Assembly: GCA_037349315.1 (NCBI GenBank)
Contig: JBAIAC010000003.1
Coordinates: forward strand, 10,974,501-11,038,500
Source of the DNA: Chelydra serpentina
Lineage: Eukaryota; Chordata; Testudines; Chelydridae
Length of the DNA: 64,000 bases
Direction: 5' to 3'
Shown here: positions 31,870 through 43,510 of the stretch, one piece after another
Layout: the number at the start of each line of letters is the position of its first letter
How positions within the stretch are numbered: position 1 is the stretch's first letter
Program-made: the position numbers and the translations under genes
Notes under the pieces: model-generated
Databases searched by the model: none
What the model saw: only the letters and a program-made list of their open reading frames with translations
Told to the model about the DNA's origin: nothing

Positions 31870-32930
31870 AGCACAGCCTGAATTTAATTGCACTTGTGAA
31901 CAGTTCTGGGATAGGCAATATTAAGAAACTGGATCCTCTAACCAGACAGAAGATGAAGAACAGGCTGCAGATCAAGCATCCTCATGCAAAATCCATACAT
32001 ATACTTCCAATCTGTCCTGGAAGGCACACCTCTAGTGGTGGGCGCATAGCCTCCAGGACAATGCCTTCCTGGAGGTCTCATGCTGAAAATGCCAAATGAA
32101 GGGGCAATTGTTAATGCCAGTAGTTGATAGAGCTTCTCTTCCTGCTAGCCCCGGGACTGAGACGACCAACACATTTCCCATATGTCAAGCTGCTGTCCCA
32201 GAGGAACATCTTTCAGCTGTTACTAACATGGACTGGCTTTGATGTATTGACTCAAAGACTCTGTTATTACTAATCTCCTAAGACAGTCCTCTTTTAACAA
32301 GTTTTTAACAATTGCTGGCACGCAGCTTTAGACACTGATCAAAGCCATGTTCTGGCTGACTGGCTGAACTTTTAAGGTGATGTCACAGTCCCAGACCAAT
32401 AATGCCCAGTTTCCAGCAGTGCACAGCATGGACCTTGTGATAGAAAATAGATAAGAATGAACTGAGAACCACTACATGCTGGTCTAATTACCAGCACAAT
32501 TGTCACCCCTTGCCCTGAATGGTATGACTCCTTTGCAGCACCCCATAATGGCCCAGTTATTTACTCTATCCTTCCCTGGAGTGTATTGTAAATTACCCCT
32601 AATGGCAAATTATCTAATTATATTTCTTTCTCTGGGACGCTTTCTCCTGGCCCAGTGGTATACAGACTAATTCTTTAATATTTTGTTATTAAAAACCCTA
32701 TTGTTAATACCCTAAATCTGTCATTCTCATACCAATAAGCCACAACAGGCTGTGCATGAGGAAGCTGTTTGATGCGCTGTTGGGATAAAGACATTGGCTG
32801 AACACATCACAGACATGCACCATTGCCCAAGTCATGCACACCATGTTGTGACTTATTGCTTAAGCACAACCCCACAGCAACTACTTGAATGATGCGATAA
32901 TGCTGCACCTCAAGAATAATGTGATTAATG
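31870..32930. other. Non-coding sequence
   Basis: No gene or repeat identified. Confidence 0.4.
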
Positions 32931-33370
32931 AATCATAGGAGCATAGAACTGGAGGTCATCTAGTCCAGTCCCCTGCACTCATGGTAGGACTAAGTATTAA
33001 CTAGACCATCCCTGACAGGTGTTTGTCCAACCGGCTCTTAAAAATCTCCAATGATGGAGTTCCACAACCTCCCTAGGCAATTTATTCCAGTGCTTAACCA
33101 CTCTGACTGTTAGGAAGTTTTTCCTAATGTCCAAGCTAAGCCGCCCTTGCTGCAATTAAAGCCCATTGCTTCTTGTCCTATCCTCGGAGGTTAAGAAGAA
33201 CAGTTCTTCTCCCTCCTCCTTGTAACAAACTTTTATGTAATTGAAAACTGTTATGTCCCATCTTAGGCTTTTCTTTTCCAGACTAAAAAAAAAAACAAAA
33301 AAAAAAACATTTTTTTCAATCTTCCCTCATAGGTCATGTTTTCTATACCTTTAATCGTTGCCAGTGATGA
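32931..33370 (-). mobile_element. CR1 LINE 3' end, 5' truncated
   Basis: Begins with AATCATAGGAGCATAGAACT and continues with CTAGTCCAGTCCCCTGCACT, TGACAGGTGTTTGTCCAACC and TTAGGAAGTTTTTCCTAATG. This is the reverse complement of a CR1 ORF2 end and 3' UTR, and it resembles the first 430 bp of the copy at 9374. A-rich tract at 33284-33310. Confidence 0.85.
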
Positions 33371-35510
33371 TACATCTTCTCTGATAACACTTTCATCCAC
33401 TGAGCAGATCTGATAGTTCAGTGAGGTTATTATGCATCATTTTTAGCATCAGAAATCAATGGTACAATTATTGTCTTCAGTGCAATTTGATTCAGCTGAA
33501 GCTCACTGTGTAGGAGAATAGGGATGTGCATTATCAAATGTTAAAGGGGAACAGAAATAATTGTCTTACCAGGGTGTCTCTTCTGATGTCAGTTGGTCTG
33601 TGAGCAGTTTCCCTATTTCAATATTTTGAATGTCTTGCTTGTATGCAAGATAGCAATAGCCATAGCCAGGCTAATCAAGGTTAAGGATGGAGTTACTTTT
33701 CTCACACAGCTCTGCCAGCTCACTTCACTTCTGATCTGCTGGGATGGGGAACTAGAATTTCAAGCTCGACCTCCTATTCCCCAAATATCATAAAAAGTCA
33801 CCTTCGCCTCTGTTCATAAAGAGACAAGAAAGACACTCAGCCGTGCTCTCTTCTGCTTCTCGGTGACAAGACCTCCAACCACCCCTTCACTTTCCTAGCT
33901 GCCAGAAGACCCAGCTTTTAAAACCTCAGGCTTTCTCCTGACATCTCTTACAATGCGTTTATGTCATTTTGAATTCTACAGCATATTGAGAAATGAGCAA
34001 TCGGAGGCAGCACAAAATAAACTGAATTGAATATAAAAGTGAGCAAGGGACCTGATGTTCGGTTACTGCTTAACTGAATAAAAAATCCTCAGGTTTTTTC
34101 ATTCACCCACTGTTGCTACCAAATTTCTCACGTGCTGTACCAGTGTTGTGAAATTCAGGGGCCTGTCCTCAGAACTGAGGTTCATCTTTCCACAGATCCT
34201 TGGTATAGAAGGAATGAGTCAACTTATTTTCTGAAATACAGTGGGGTTGCCCCAGTCAAAGAGGAGCTGCCACGCCACTTACTGATCTGGCTAGTCTGAA
34301 AAACGTCTGCCCTGGATTCAAGCAGTAGTGAGTGTCTACAGCACGTGAGTCCTGCTAATATCTTGTAGCAATGAGGTTGATACACAGGGCTTGGTGTGGA
34401 CACACAACCCCTTCCTAGACTTCCTGGGGGTAGGAAGAGAACTAAAAGTTGTGACAGTCTGAAGAAATAAGGATAGTGTGGTGCTAGGCTGGCACCTTGT
34501 GTTAAGGGCCATGTAATCTGGAAACCATTTGCAGTGATCATCATCAACTTTATTGGTCCTACAAATTTATTACTGTTACATGTCCCTAAGTGCCAGTAGA
34601 TGGTGCTCTATTAACTAACTACTTGCACTCGCATATATACAAATGAATATATAAAACCCCATCACATCTGCTAGTCTGCACTGAGTAAAAGGGTAGTACC
34701 TGTTTGCCCAATGAGTCAATTTGGTCCCTGCTACCCCAGGCATTATGAGGGAAATAATTTATGTCCACCCTAGAGCAGGCACAGATTAACTCCTCCTCCT
34801 CACTGGCTTATCTGTGCTGGCTGGTGCACTGGGTCAAGCTCCCTGCACCTTTCCACCCACATGTGCATGTAAGGGAGTAATGCCCCCACCCAGCGGTTCT
34901 TCCCTAGTGCAGGCAGCCCGCATAGGGAAGGAAGGGAGCTGGTGCCATGTGTTCCCTTCCTTCCCCATGCAGTTGCCCAGGCTGGCTATGATTGAGTCCT
35001 GAGGGAAAAGTTCTGCCATTTGAGGTTCCAAGAGGAACTAGGAAGATGGGATGTTACAAGGTGGGATGTTATTTACGGTCACACTCACTATGTTCTAAAC
35101 ACGCCGCCAAACCTAAAGAAAGCTGTTCCCTGCTCTGAGGAGCAACCAGTCTGAGAACAAAGTGACTTTTGCTAGGAGGGATGGGACCAGGCAGGCCCCA
35201 ATATCAACTGGTGACTTCCAATCATCAAATTCTAATAAGCCTCAAACCAGTCACCAAATCACTCTACCTCATGATCTTTTGTGGAAGGGATATGCTTTTG
35301 AGCTTCACTGAGCTCTTCCTCATGTCTGGAGAAGGTAACCAGACTGTCCATGCTAAATACAAGGTAAGACAGATAGTTTTCAGCATAGGGGTTCACACAG
35401 GCTGTAGAATGAAGTGGTTAATTAACCCTCCAGAGGTTTAGCAGATAGTCATAACAATTGTAATACAACATTTGTAACACAGCTCTCTGCCTGCTAACCC
35501 TGTGAGATTA
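33371..35510. other. Non-coding sequence with one CTCF-like repeat
   Basis: No exon recognised. The segment at about 34560-34640 resembles that at 20160-20240. A 107-codon minus frame at 34224-34547 has no motif. Confidence 0.4.
34593..34606 (+). promoter_or_regulatory. CTCF-like motif in the repeat shared with 20189
   Basis: CCAGTAGATGGTGC has one mismatch to the CTCF core. The flanking TATTAACTAACTACTTGCAC parallels TATTAGCTATCTACTGCAAC at 20210. Confidence 0.3.
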
Positions 35511-35514
35511 GGGG

Positions 35515-35790
35515 GGCAATGACACCTTTTACAACCCCAAGCATTCATAAATCATGAAACTGGCTTCAAAATCATAAGACCTTCAAAATAATAAATTTGG
35601 GGTAAATTTGCTGTCTGGTTGGTGATCCTTTGAGGAGGAGGAGGGGGTCATGTTTCCAAACTTCTCTTGCAATCATGAGAAACATACAGTACTTTCTTTT
35701 TCAAATGAAAGCTGAGAGTCTCACATAACCACAAGACTCCAGGAGCTGGGACTGTAGGTAAAATCACAACTGTGAGACTCGTGATAATGG
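35515..35790. repeat. Interspersed repeat (ATCATGAAACTGGCTT type)
   Basis: AAATCATGAAACTGGCTTCA near the left and CTGTGAGACTCGTGATAATG at the right match the family at 13015 and 20935. Confidence 0.5.
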
Positions 35791-35819
35791 CCTGGAAGTC
35801 TGAGTGTGAGTCTGAAATA

Positions 35820-35960
35820 ATCCCAACCTCTTACAGAGCACTTTGGAAAGGAGATCGGTATCATTATCCCATTTAACAGATGGGGAACTTGAGACAAGGA
35901 GCAACAAAGTGCCTTGCCCAATAGCACTCAGGTCTCCCAACCCTAGTTTAGTGATCTGTC
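35820..35960 (-). mobile_element. MIR-like SINE
   Basis: CATTATCCCATTTAACAGAT, GGGGAACTTGAGACAAGGAG and TGCCTTGCCCAATAGCACTC are reverse-complement MIR core sequence. Confidence 0.7.
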
Positions 35961-36151
35961 ACCTAGTTGTCAGCATTGCAGTTTAAGTTACTGAGAACTG
36001 TAGATCTCCTTTTGATTGATTAGCTAACATGAAAAACTAAGAACATTCTGATTTTGCATCCTCAATGTGTGTTTGAGGGTGAGTGATTATCTCTGAATGA
36101 CATGCAAATGGGTGGGACTTTGTGTTGTCTTGGAGGTCTTGTCTTGGGGCT

Positions 36152-36440
36152 GGTCTACATTGGGGCGGGGGATCGATCTAGGAAACGCAACTTCAGCTAC
36201 AAGAATAGCGTAGCTGAAGTCGACGTTTCCTAGATCGAACTAAGTTTACTTACTGCGGGTCCACACGGCGCAGGCAGGCTCCCCCGTCGACAGCGTTTCC
36301 TCCTCTCGCCGAGCAGGAGTTCCGCAGTCGACGGGGAGCGCTTCTGGGATCGATTTATCGCATCCAGATGAGACGCGATAAATCGATCCCAGAAGATCGA
36401 TCTCTACCCGCCAAATCGGGCGGGTAGTGTGGACCTACCC
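36152..36440. mobile_element. Palindrome-rich MITE with three internal hairpins
   Basis: The ends GGGCTGGTCTACA and TGTGGACCTACCC are imperfect inverted repeats. Inside are three long hairpins: GATCGATCTAGGAAACG with CGTTTCCTAGATCGA (about 36170-36238), CCCCGTCGACAGCG with the GCAGTCGACGGGG region (about 36282-36339), and CTTCTGGGATCGATTTATCG with its complement (about 36342-36395). No coding capacity. A direct repeat TTGGAGG occurs at 36130-36136 and 36441-36447, but the left copy is offset from the element, so a target duplication is not proven. Confidence 0.75.
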
Positions 36441-36488
36441 TTGGAGGCTATGTGAGAGTTCAGGGGCTTAAAAGCAAGTTAGACAGCA

Positions 36489-37290
36489 TGTGATGGCCCT
36501 CGCTCAGGGTGGGATGGTAAGGGAGGACCACCTAGTGGTTAGGCTGGTGATGTGCAGGGGGATAGTTGGTATGGGAGCCCGGGCCTTCCCATTCATCAGG
36601 CACTGACCCAGGGCCCTTTGAGGGCTGTCAGTGCTCTGACAGATAGGAATGGTTAAGGCGGCCTTGCCTGGGCCACTTCCTACCACCTTCCTTCAATTGT
36701 CCCCAGGTAAGGTAGCTTGAAGGTTGTCTGCTCACCGCAAGGCACCTCCTGGCGGCGGCGTGGCAACTACCTCCAACATTAGTAAGGGGAGAATATACAA
36801 ATAAGGAAAAGGGGAAAAACCCCTACGGAATATGCATGAAACATAATGTCATTGGCATACCATATTATAAAAGTTGAATCCCAGCCTAGGAGCAAGAGGA
36901 GAAAAAGACGTTGTCCTTGGGAAGTGACAGAATGAGGACCACTGGTGATGAGGAAGGTGATGGTGATGAGGAAGATGGCTAGCATTTCTGGTTGTTCAAG
37001 GGATGGTGAGAGTATATGGTTGTGCGAATGTACATTCTGTATCTCTATGTACCTTACTGAGTTGGGGTGTTTGAGACTGTGCTAAATTTATTAATAAACT
37101 ATTTGTAAATATAAAAGAGTTCCTATAGTGTGAGTGTTGCAATTATGCACATTGGAGTTCCCAACTATATAATAATTTGACTAATACAGGGCCTGATCTT
37201 GAGACAAGAACATGTAAACCCTCAAAGTGATAACTGGGAATTCATTAAGTAATTAATATAATTAATACATAATCTATAGATTGGACTACA
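36489..37290 (+). mobile_element. ERV-like 5' LTR
   Basis: Runs from TGTGATGG to GGACTACA, giving TG...CA ends and about 800 bp. It carries a TATA-like TATAAAA (36866-36872) and a polyadenylation signal AATAAA (37093-37098) in the right order for U3-R-U5. Immediately after it, GATT then TGGCAACCCAGATGGGAC looks like a primer-binding site. The upstream boundary is less certain than the downstream one, because two different LTR-like blocks could meet near 36780. No second LTR is visible downstream, so the provirus is incomplete. Confidence 0.55.
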
Positions 37291-37294
37291 GATT

Positions 37295-37312
37295 TGGCAA
37301 CCCAGATGGGAC
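37295..37312 (+). other. Primer-binding-site-like sequence
   Basis: TGGCAACCCAGATGGGAC begins 4 bases after the LTR-like CA end and starts with the TGG expected for a tRNA CCA 3' end. I cannot assign the tRNA with confidence. Retroviral reverse transcription would prime here. Confidence 0.45.
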
Positions 37313-39100
37313 CCCCATGGGGCACACAGGGACAGACTCTACACAGGATAGGAAACTAAGTCAAAATCTAAGTTGAAATTTAACTAACGCCTCAGTCAGA
37401 ATTTGATGTTGGTCGGAAACACTGCAACTCACCAGAAACTTTTTCCTCAGCCGTTTCTCTTTTCTGTTTCTTTGCTCTAGTATGCTACTTCTATTTTTCT
37501 TCACCGATCAACTTTGTAACAGAGGGAGGAATATGCCCTCCAGGGAGAAATAGTAGACATAGACACAACGATGCATATTTCAAACAAAGGAGTGCTCGAC
37601 ATCTTGACCATCAGAATAACTTGGCATGTACTGTGGTGAGCACCATTAGGTCTCCATGGTAATTGTAACTGGGCAAGGATCCCCCATTGCATCCTCATTG
37701 GATATTATTTACTAGTCATTGGGGTTTAAAATCTTTATACATATGTTAAGAGGGCTTTCTAAGTAGAACAGTGTTGTAATATTGAGGTACCTGATGTTGA
37801 TATTGCAGTAGCATTGGGGCCCGGTGACCCACACTTTGAGGTGGCGGGAGAGTTGATTTATGTTTTAATTGTACTGCCAAAAAGGCTGCAGTAGTACGGT
37901 ACCCTCAGCTAGCTGGTCTGCTCCCAGATTTGTCTACTGCCAGCTTCTAGACTGCTCAGTAGCTCCAGACTGGGTAACCATCTCTCAACAAGCTAAGAGC
38001 ACATTAGCCAACGAGGGCAGAGAGGGGGAGCAGGACCCCCCCCCTGCTTTTTCTTGGGACTTTTTAAAGTAATTGTTGAAACCGGTTAAGGGGTTAATTA
38101 TTTAAGGAGAGATCCCTCTCCATAGGTATAGTGTTAAGTGCGGATTGTGAAGATTTAGAATGAAGCTAGCTAGTAAAATGTAATTGAGCTCATTTGGAGT
38201 AGGAGTTGGAGGTGAACTGAGTAGAGTCAACCGAGAGTTCTGGGAACCCAACTGTGGTCAACCAAAACACAGCATGAAAATACATTAAAGATCATGGAGG
38301 AGGTTTTGTACAAATGCAACACAGTGAGGCTATTTTTAATCACCCTAAGCTGTGGGGTTTGATCATATGATCATGTGTTTAATGTAATATTTAATATGTG
38401 GTATGCTATAGTTGGGGAAAGTACAGAAAACTAGATTTACAAGTATCACAGACAGCTAATGCTTTTCAGGAGCTAATGCTTGTCAGGAGGGGGTAATGAG
38501 AAGGAATGGAGAAATGAGAAGCAACAAGACCGTCTAAGCATAGCTGTAAGAATAAACCCAATTTACAAAGCAGGGCATTAACAATCCAGGAAACTAAATC
38601 AAATAGTAATACAAAGAAATGGTTAAATAAGAAGTATCAAGAGAAAAAAACAGAAAGTACTGAAATTTCAGCTCCTTCCCGCCCACCAGGTCTTAGAGAC
38701 CGTGTAACTATGAATTTCACTCATGTCCTGTAATCCACTAGGCTAACAGTCTCTGTGCCTTAAATTTGTAATTTCTAAGCCAATAGGAAATAAAAGTCAC
38801 TGAGGCTTTGACCAGCAGCTAACGTGTTGCTGTAAAAACTGTTGGGGAAGTGCTTTGGGGCACCCTCTGGGAGGAAAAGGGGAACTAGGCAAAGTAAATT
38901 GCTTCTGACAGAATAATATTAAAATTAGGGACCCATAAAGCACCTATTTACAAGGTTCAGCATCATTTTAGATTCATTGGGCTATGTCTAATGTGCACGT
39001 ACATGGTAAAGCAAACCCTGTTTACTACCCCTCTAACCTGTTAGAGTGGGGGAAGCAGCAGGAGAAGAAGTGAGGATAACACTCTTAGGTGAAATTCAAG
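37313..39100 (+). other. Possible ERV leader/internal remnant, no frame left
   Basis: Sequence downstream of the LTR and primer-binding-site-like motif should be leader and gag. I see no open frame above about 70 codons and no matrix, capsid or protease motif. The segment is either a heavily decayed interior or unrelated host DNA. A run of C lies near 38035-38043. Confidence 0.25.
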
Positions 39101-39149
39101 CATTAGTATTGTTTTGTTACTTGCATATTTGTATTAGCCAAATTTCAGC

Positions 39150-39255
39150 CACAACTCCAATAGAAATCACAACCTCAACAGCGCCTAGCACACTGGGGCC
39201 CTGGTCCATGGCTGAGGGTCCTAGGTGCTACAACAATACAAACAGATAAACAATC
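39150..39255 (+). mobile_element. MIR-like SINE 3' part
   Basis: AACAGCGCCTAGCACACTGG, GGCCCTGGTCCATGGCTGAG and GTGCTACAACAATACAAACA match the conserved 3' region of MIR-type SINEs in this window. Confidence 0.7.
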
Positions 39256-39264
39256 ATAACCACT

Positions 39265-41110
39265 GTGACAGGTTCCCCTACCGGGGTGCCACCTGGAACT
39301 GGGGTACCACTGAGCCCACCTGACCCACCATCCTGTGTTCCTTTTACACAGTACTGCTGTGACCAGCCTGCCAAGCCCTATCCCAGGCTCCCGTCTGCAC
39401 CTTCATCAACACACATATAGGGAGGGTCACACCCAGCTGCAGAAAATACAGATGCTGTATCAGCTGTGCATGGGAATGCTTCAGCTCAGGAACTTCCCAG
39501 CCACTTAGGCACCCACCCCTCTCTGGAGGGTAAATCAAAAATTATACCATCTTGTGCTGCACAGAGAACTGTACAGCGTAAGCTCATGAAATTTGCCCCC
39601 TCCCTCAATGTGTAGAAAGATATGCAACCGCTTTCTGCCTCGAGTTATGATTTCCACACACTGATTAAGACAAAACAAAAACAAGTTTATTAACTACAAA
39701 AGATAGATTTTAAGTGATTATAAGGGATAGCAAACAGATCAGAGCAGATTACCTAGTGTGACAAAGTTCCTCCTCTACCTCGGTGGGTCCTGCGCTTATT
39801 GGCGGATTTTGCTTGCCTCAGAGATCTTCCCCTCTGGTAGAATCCACAGTCCAGGTTAACTCCTCCTGTGTCTGATCAGGAGTTGGGAGTTTTGGGGGGA
39901 ACCCGGGCCCACCCTCTACTCCGGGTTCCAGCCCAGGGCCCTGTGGACTGCAGCTGTTTAGAGTGCCTCCTGGAACAACTGCACGACAGCTACGACTCCC
40001 TGGGCTACTTCCCCATGGACTCCTCCCAACACCTTCTTTATCCTCACCACAGGATCTTCCAGCAGTACGCCCTCTTACTCTGAGCTCCTAGTGCCTCTTG
40101 CTCCCAGCTCCTCACACGCACACCACATTCCACAGCTCCTGACATCCGCCCCTCACTGACTAACTGGGAGGCTTTTAACTAGTTCCAGCCAGCCCCTGAT
40201 TGGCTGCAGGTGTCTCAATCAATCTAGCCATCTCCACTGCTTTTTCTAAAAGGATCTAATTGGCCCCAGGTGTCTTGATTAACCTGGAGCAACTGCCATT
40301 TGGTTAACAAGGTATCAGGGATTTGTTTAGCCTGGGGCTAACATACTGGTTCTTCACCACTTTCCTATAGCCATCTGGCCTTGCCCCATCACACTAGCAA
40401 ATAAACAAAAACACAATCTAAGCTTAATATACTAAGTAGCAAATTCTCACCTGAAATGATGATTTAAACTGGTTGCAGAGATTCTTAAGGGGCCAGCTGC
40501 TTGCAGTTTAAAACCCCAGGTACTCCTTTCACAGGCTAGAAATCCCTTTAGTCTGGTTCCAGCCGTCCCTCCCCCCAGTTCAGTTCTTGTTCGTCAGGTG
40601 TTTCCAAGAGTCTCCTTTGGGCAGGGAGTCAGAAGAACTATGATGATGTCACTCCCCTGCCTTAAATAGCTTTTGCATAGGGCAGGAACCCTTTGTCTCC
40701 AAGCTTGGTTCCCACACCTTTCAGTGGAAAAACACTGTTATTCCCAGATGGAGTCCAGTATCAAGTGACTTGGTCACATGACCCCACAGTGTCATAGCAG
40801 CCAGGAGTCAGAGGCTGTTTGTAGCCTCCTCAGGAAGGCTCCCCACTTAGAGATAAACTTCTAAGGCCTATTGTTTTCTCGGATGGCCCTTCCCAGCCAG
40901 CCATCTACACTGATTGCATTCTGCCTAGTGGGCGTTCCCCAGGTGTAAACGTATTTGTAATAGATACACAGTAAATAATCCTAACTTCAGATACAAATAG
41001 GATGCATGCATACAAATAGGATAATCACATTCAGTAAATCATATCCTTTTCAATGATATCTCACATGCTTTTTTTGCACAAAATACACCATAATCATGCC
41101 ATGCTCATAT
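39265..41110 (-). mobile_element. LTR-like long repeat, interrupted
   Basis: Shares a colinear set of blocks with 60430-61600. These are a TTTATTAA(C/T)TA-type segment, CTCCTTTCACAGGCTAGAAA versus TCCTTTCACAGACTGGATGC, CTCCCCTGCCTTAAATAGCT versus CACTCCCTTAAATGGCT, AAGTGACTTGGTCACATGAC versus GGTGACATGGTCACATG, and CAGATACAAATAGGATGC versus CAGATACAAGAATGATAC. On the minus strand the TTTAAGG segment would be a TATA-like site. The repeat is split by the solo LTR at 39757-40393. Ends are approximate. Confidence 0.55.
39757..40393 (-). mobile_element. Solo LTR, 637 bp, TSD CTAG
   Basis: Ends TGTGACAAAG and CCCCATCACA give TG...CA, with inverted TGTGA/TCACA. The flanks are a 4-bp direct repeat CTAG (39753-39756 and 40394-40397). 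The insertion splits the older LTR-like repeat: the sequence reads on across the empty site (CAGATTACCTAG then CAAATAAAC). A 4-bp duplication fits gypsy-type or gammaretrovirus-type integrases. Minus orientation is inferred from a TGTGATGGGGCAAGGCC start. No internal region is present. Confidence 0.83.
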
Positions 41111-41129
41111 AATAATAATATTACTATGA

Positions 41130-42425
41130 AGAATATGGGGCTTAATCCCACAAGCACCACCTCTTTTTACTTGTAAACTGAGCATACTGAATCTGAAAAT
41201 CAGTGCAATATAGTAAAACACTGAACCTCACAATGCCACTTTCCCAGTCATTTTTCTTAGTAGAACCCCATTTTATGAGCACAATGTCACACAAACAACT
41301 GCATCAGTTGCCATATGTTATCTAATTACATAAGGGCTGCTGTATGCCATGAATATGCTGCAAATTAACAGCATTCCTTGTTCCTGGGTAGAAAATGAGA
41401 AATTAATTTGGTGAACGTCAAGTTCGGTTCATGTCATGATGTTCTTGGTGTCATGATCCATCAGGAAAGATTAAACACAGAGGTCCTGCTAACTAGATTC
41501 ATTTTTTAGTCACCAGCTGGGACACAAATTCTTTCATTTGGTGAATTCACCACAGCTGGGTCACGGTAGATTGCTAAGATTAGATCTGTGTGTTATGGGC
41601 ATGTTTGCATTTCCTGTTCCCAATCATCTTAGAATTGAATAAGGCTGTGTAGTTACCAGACAAAGCAAGTGTTAGGCACCTGCTGTTGACAAAAGGAACA
41701 ATAACTGTGCAACCCAGCAAATCAAAACCAAAGCAAAGATGTTAACCCTGGGTGTCTCCAATGTAGCCATTTCTTAATGTGAAGTGGGGCAGGCTCATAA
41801 ATGATTCAATAGAAGATATGGCATTATATAATTTAAGTACTGTACCTGGAATGCAGGAACAAGGGCTGGAGTCAGCAGCATAGGCCATACCCCCTCGAGA
41901 TCTGTAATAAACTTCTTACATTATAATCTGTTGTCAAAAAATATGCAGGTTGTCATGCTTCATACACCAGAGGCATTGTAAGCGGCTTGCCACTGGCTCC
42001 CCACTGGATGATAATGCTGTCCAAATTTCTCATCATTTTACACTTTCACTTCATAGCTGTATGCTTGTTATGGCTTCTGCTGTAAAAAAATATTCTTAAC
42101 GGAAAAGATCTGACAGGAACTTTATGCTTCTTTGACAATTTTTTCATTGGGCTGAATCCTGGCGGGTAATTGACGTCGGTCTGGACAAGCAGTTCTGAGC
42201 TGAAGAACTGCTTTGGAAAAATGTTAGGTACTATACCTTGGCAATGAGATGCTTACACGCCAGTGGAAAGGGCTGGAATTTTGCTTCCCAGAGGCCTGAC
42301 TCATCTCTGGGGATTCATCGCCACCCCTGTAGCATCAGGATGGCAGGAAAAAGGCTGCGAAATTTATATAAATTTCCCCCATTAGGCTTAAAATGTGGCT
42401 TGATCTTAAACATGTTTGGTTTAGG
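41130..42425. other. Non-coding sequence
   Basis: No gene or repeat identified. AT-rich, with frequent ATAAT tracts near the left end. Confidence 0.4.
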
Positions 42426-42429
42426 ATTT

Positions 42430-42775
42430 GTATGGTCCCCATTACTGTAGCAGCCAAGGGCCTCACAGTCTTTTATATGTTTATCCTCACAAACATCCTT
42501 GTGAGACAGAGCAGTGCTGTTATCCCCATTTTGTAGATGGGGAAACTGAGGTACAGAGATACTAAGCCCCAGATCCTCAAAGCTATTTAGGCCTCTAGCT
42601 CCCATTGAAATCAGTGGGAGCTAGGGGCCCCTCACACTGACACCCCTATGGACCCTCACCCTTACAGCCTCTCCCCTTCAGAGAGATCTGGGTTTAAGTG
42701 ATTGGCCCAAGGTTACACAGCAAGAATTGAATTTCCAGTCCCAGATTATCACCCTGACTACTGCATCATCTTTTG
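42430..42775 (-). mobile_element. MIR-like SINE split by a small palindromic repeat
   Basis: CCCCATTTTGTAGATGGGGA and ACTGAGGTACAGAGATACTA (42525-42560) and, later, GTGATTGGCCCAAGGTTACA (42699-42718) are the two halves of a reverse-complement MIR core. Between them about 140 bp is foreign. It includes CTAGCTCCCATTGA / TCAGTGGGAGCTAG, a perfect hairpin. The insert is younger than the MIR. Confidence 0.65.
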
Positions 42776-42789
42776 TTTCTTATATTTTG

Positions 42790-43375
42790 GCAACACGTTA
42801 GTAGCTTACCCAGAAATGGGGGAGGGAGAACCAGTTAAATAAAAATAATCTGACTTCCCCCAGCAAACAACCAGCTATTCGCTTTTAGAACCTCTGAACA
42901 GAGAATGAACAATTGACTCACTTAAGGGAGACATCATCCCAGTCACATGGTGCATTAGCTGCTTCAGGTTGAACAGCAGATCCATTATGCACAATAAATT
43001 CCCCAGTCATCACAGCAGGGGAAAAAATCACCACCAGTGAAACTAGCCAGAGATTACTATTTGCCATCCTAAACTGCTGTGCAGCATTGGTGTGTTCTGT
43101 AAACACATCTTGTGCGCCACCTCTGATGCAATGCTGCCCATCCCAGATTGCCCTTCATCTCAAGAGATATTGAGGCTGATGTCGGAATCTTCTAAAGCCA
43201 ACCTCACCCAGTAGCAGGGATTTCTTCTAAAGACATACCTGTGGGATAGGGAATGTGGTGGCTGACTGAAAGGAAATGGTCCCAGGGTACCAGGTTGTGG
43301 TCTGCGAGAGAAATCCAAGCTACTAATTTAGGCCTGAGACCAGTTTCAAGGCATGATGGGCTGGAACTTTGTAGT
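42790..43375. other. Non-coding sequence
   Basis: No gene or recognised repeat. Short frames only. Confidence 0.4.
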
Positions 43376-43377
43376 GA

Positions 43378-43510
43378 TGAGAACATAAGAATGGCCATAC
43401 CGGGTCAGACCAAAGGTCCATCTAGCCCAGTATCCGGTCTTCCGACAGTGACCAATGCCCAGGTGCTCCAGAGGGAACGAACAGAGTAAGTAATCATCAA
43501 GTGATGTATT
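43378..43510 (-). mobile_element. CR1 3' fragment (turtle-type subfamily)
   Basis: GAACATAAGAATGGCCATAC, GGGTCAGACCAAAGGTCCAT and CAGTATCCGGTCTTCCGACA are the reverse complement of a CR1 subfamily 3' end I associate with turtles. 5' truncated after about 130 bp. Confidence 0.75.

Noticed and set aside
36130..36447. TTGGAGG direct repeat as target duplication of the palindromic MITE
   Set aside because: The left copy ends about 15 bases before the inverted terminal repeat, so it does not directly flank the element; chance or a separate rearrangement is as likely.
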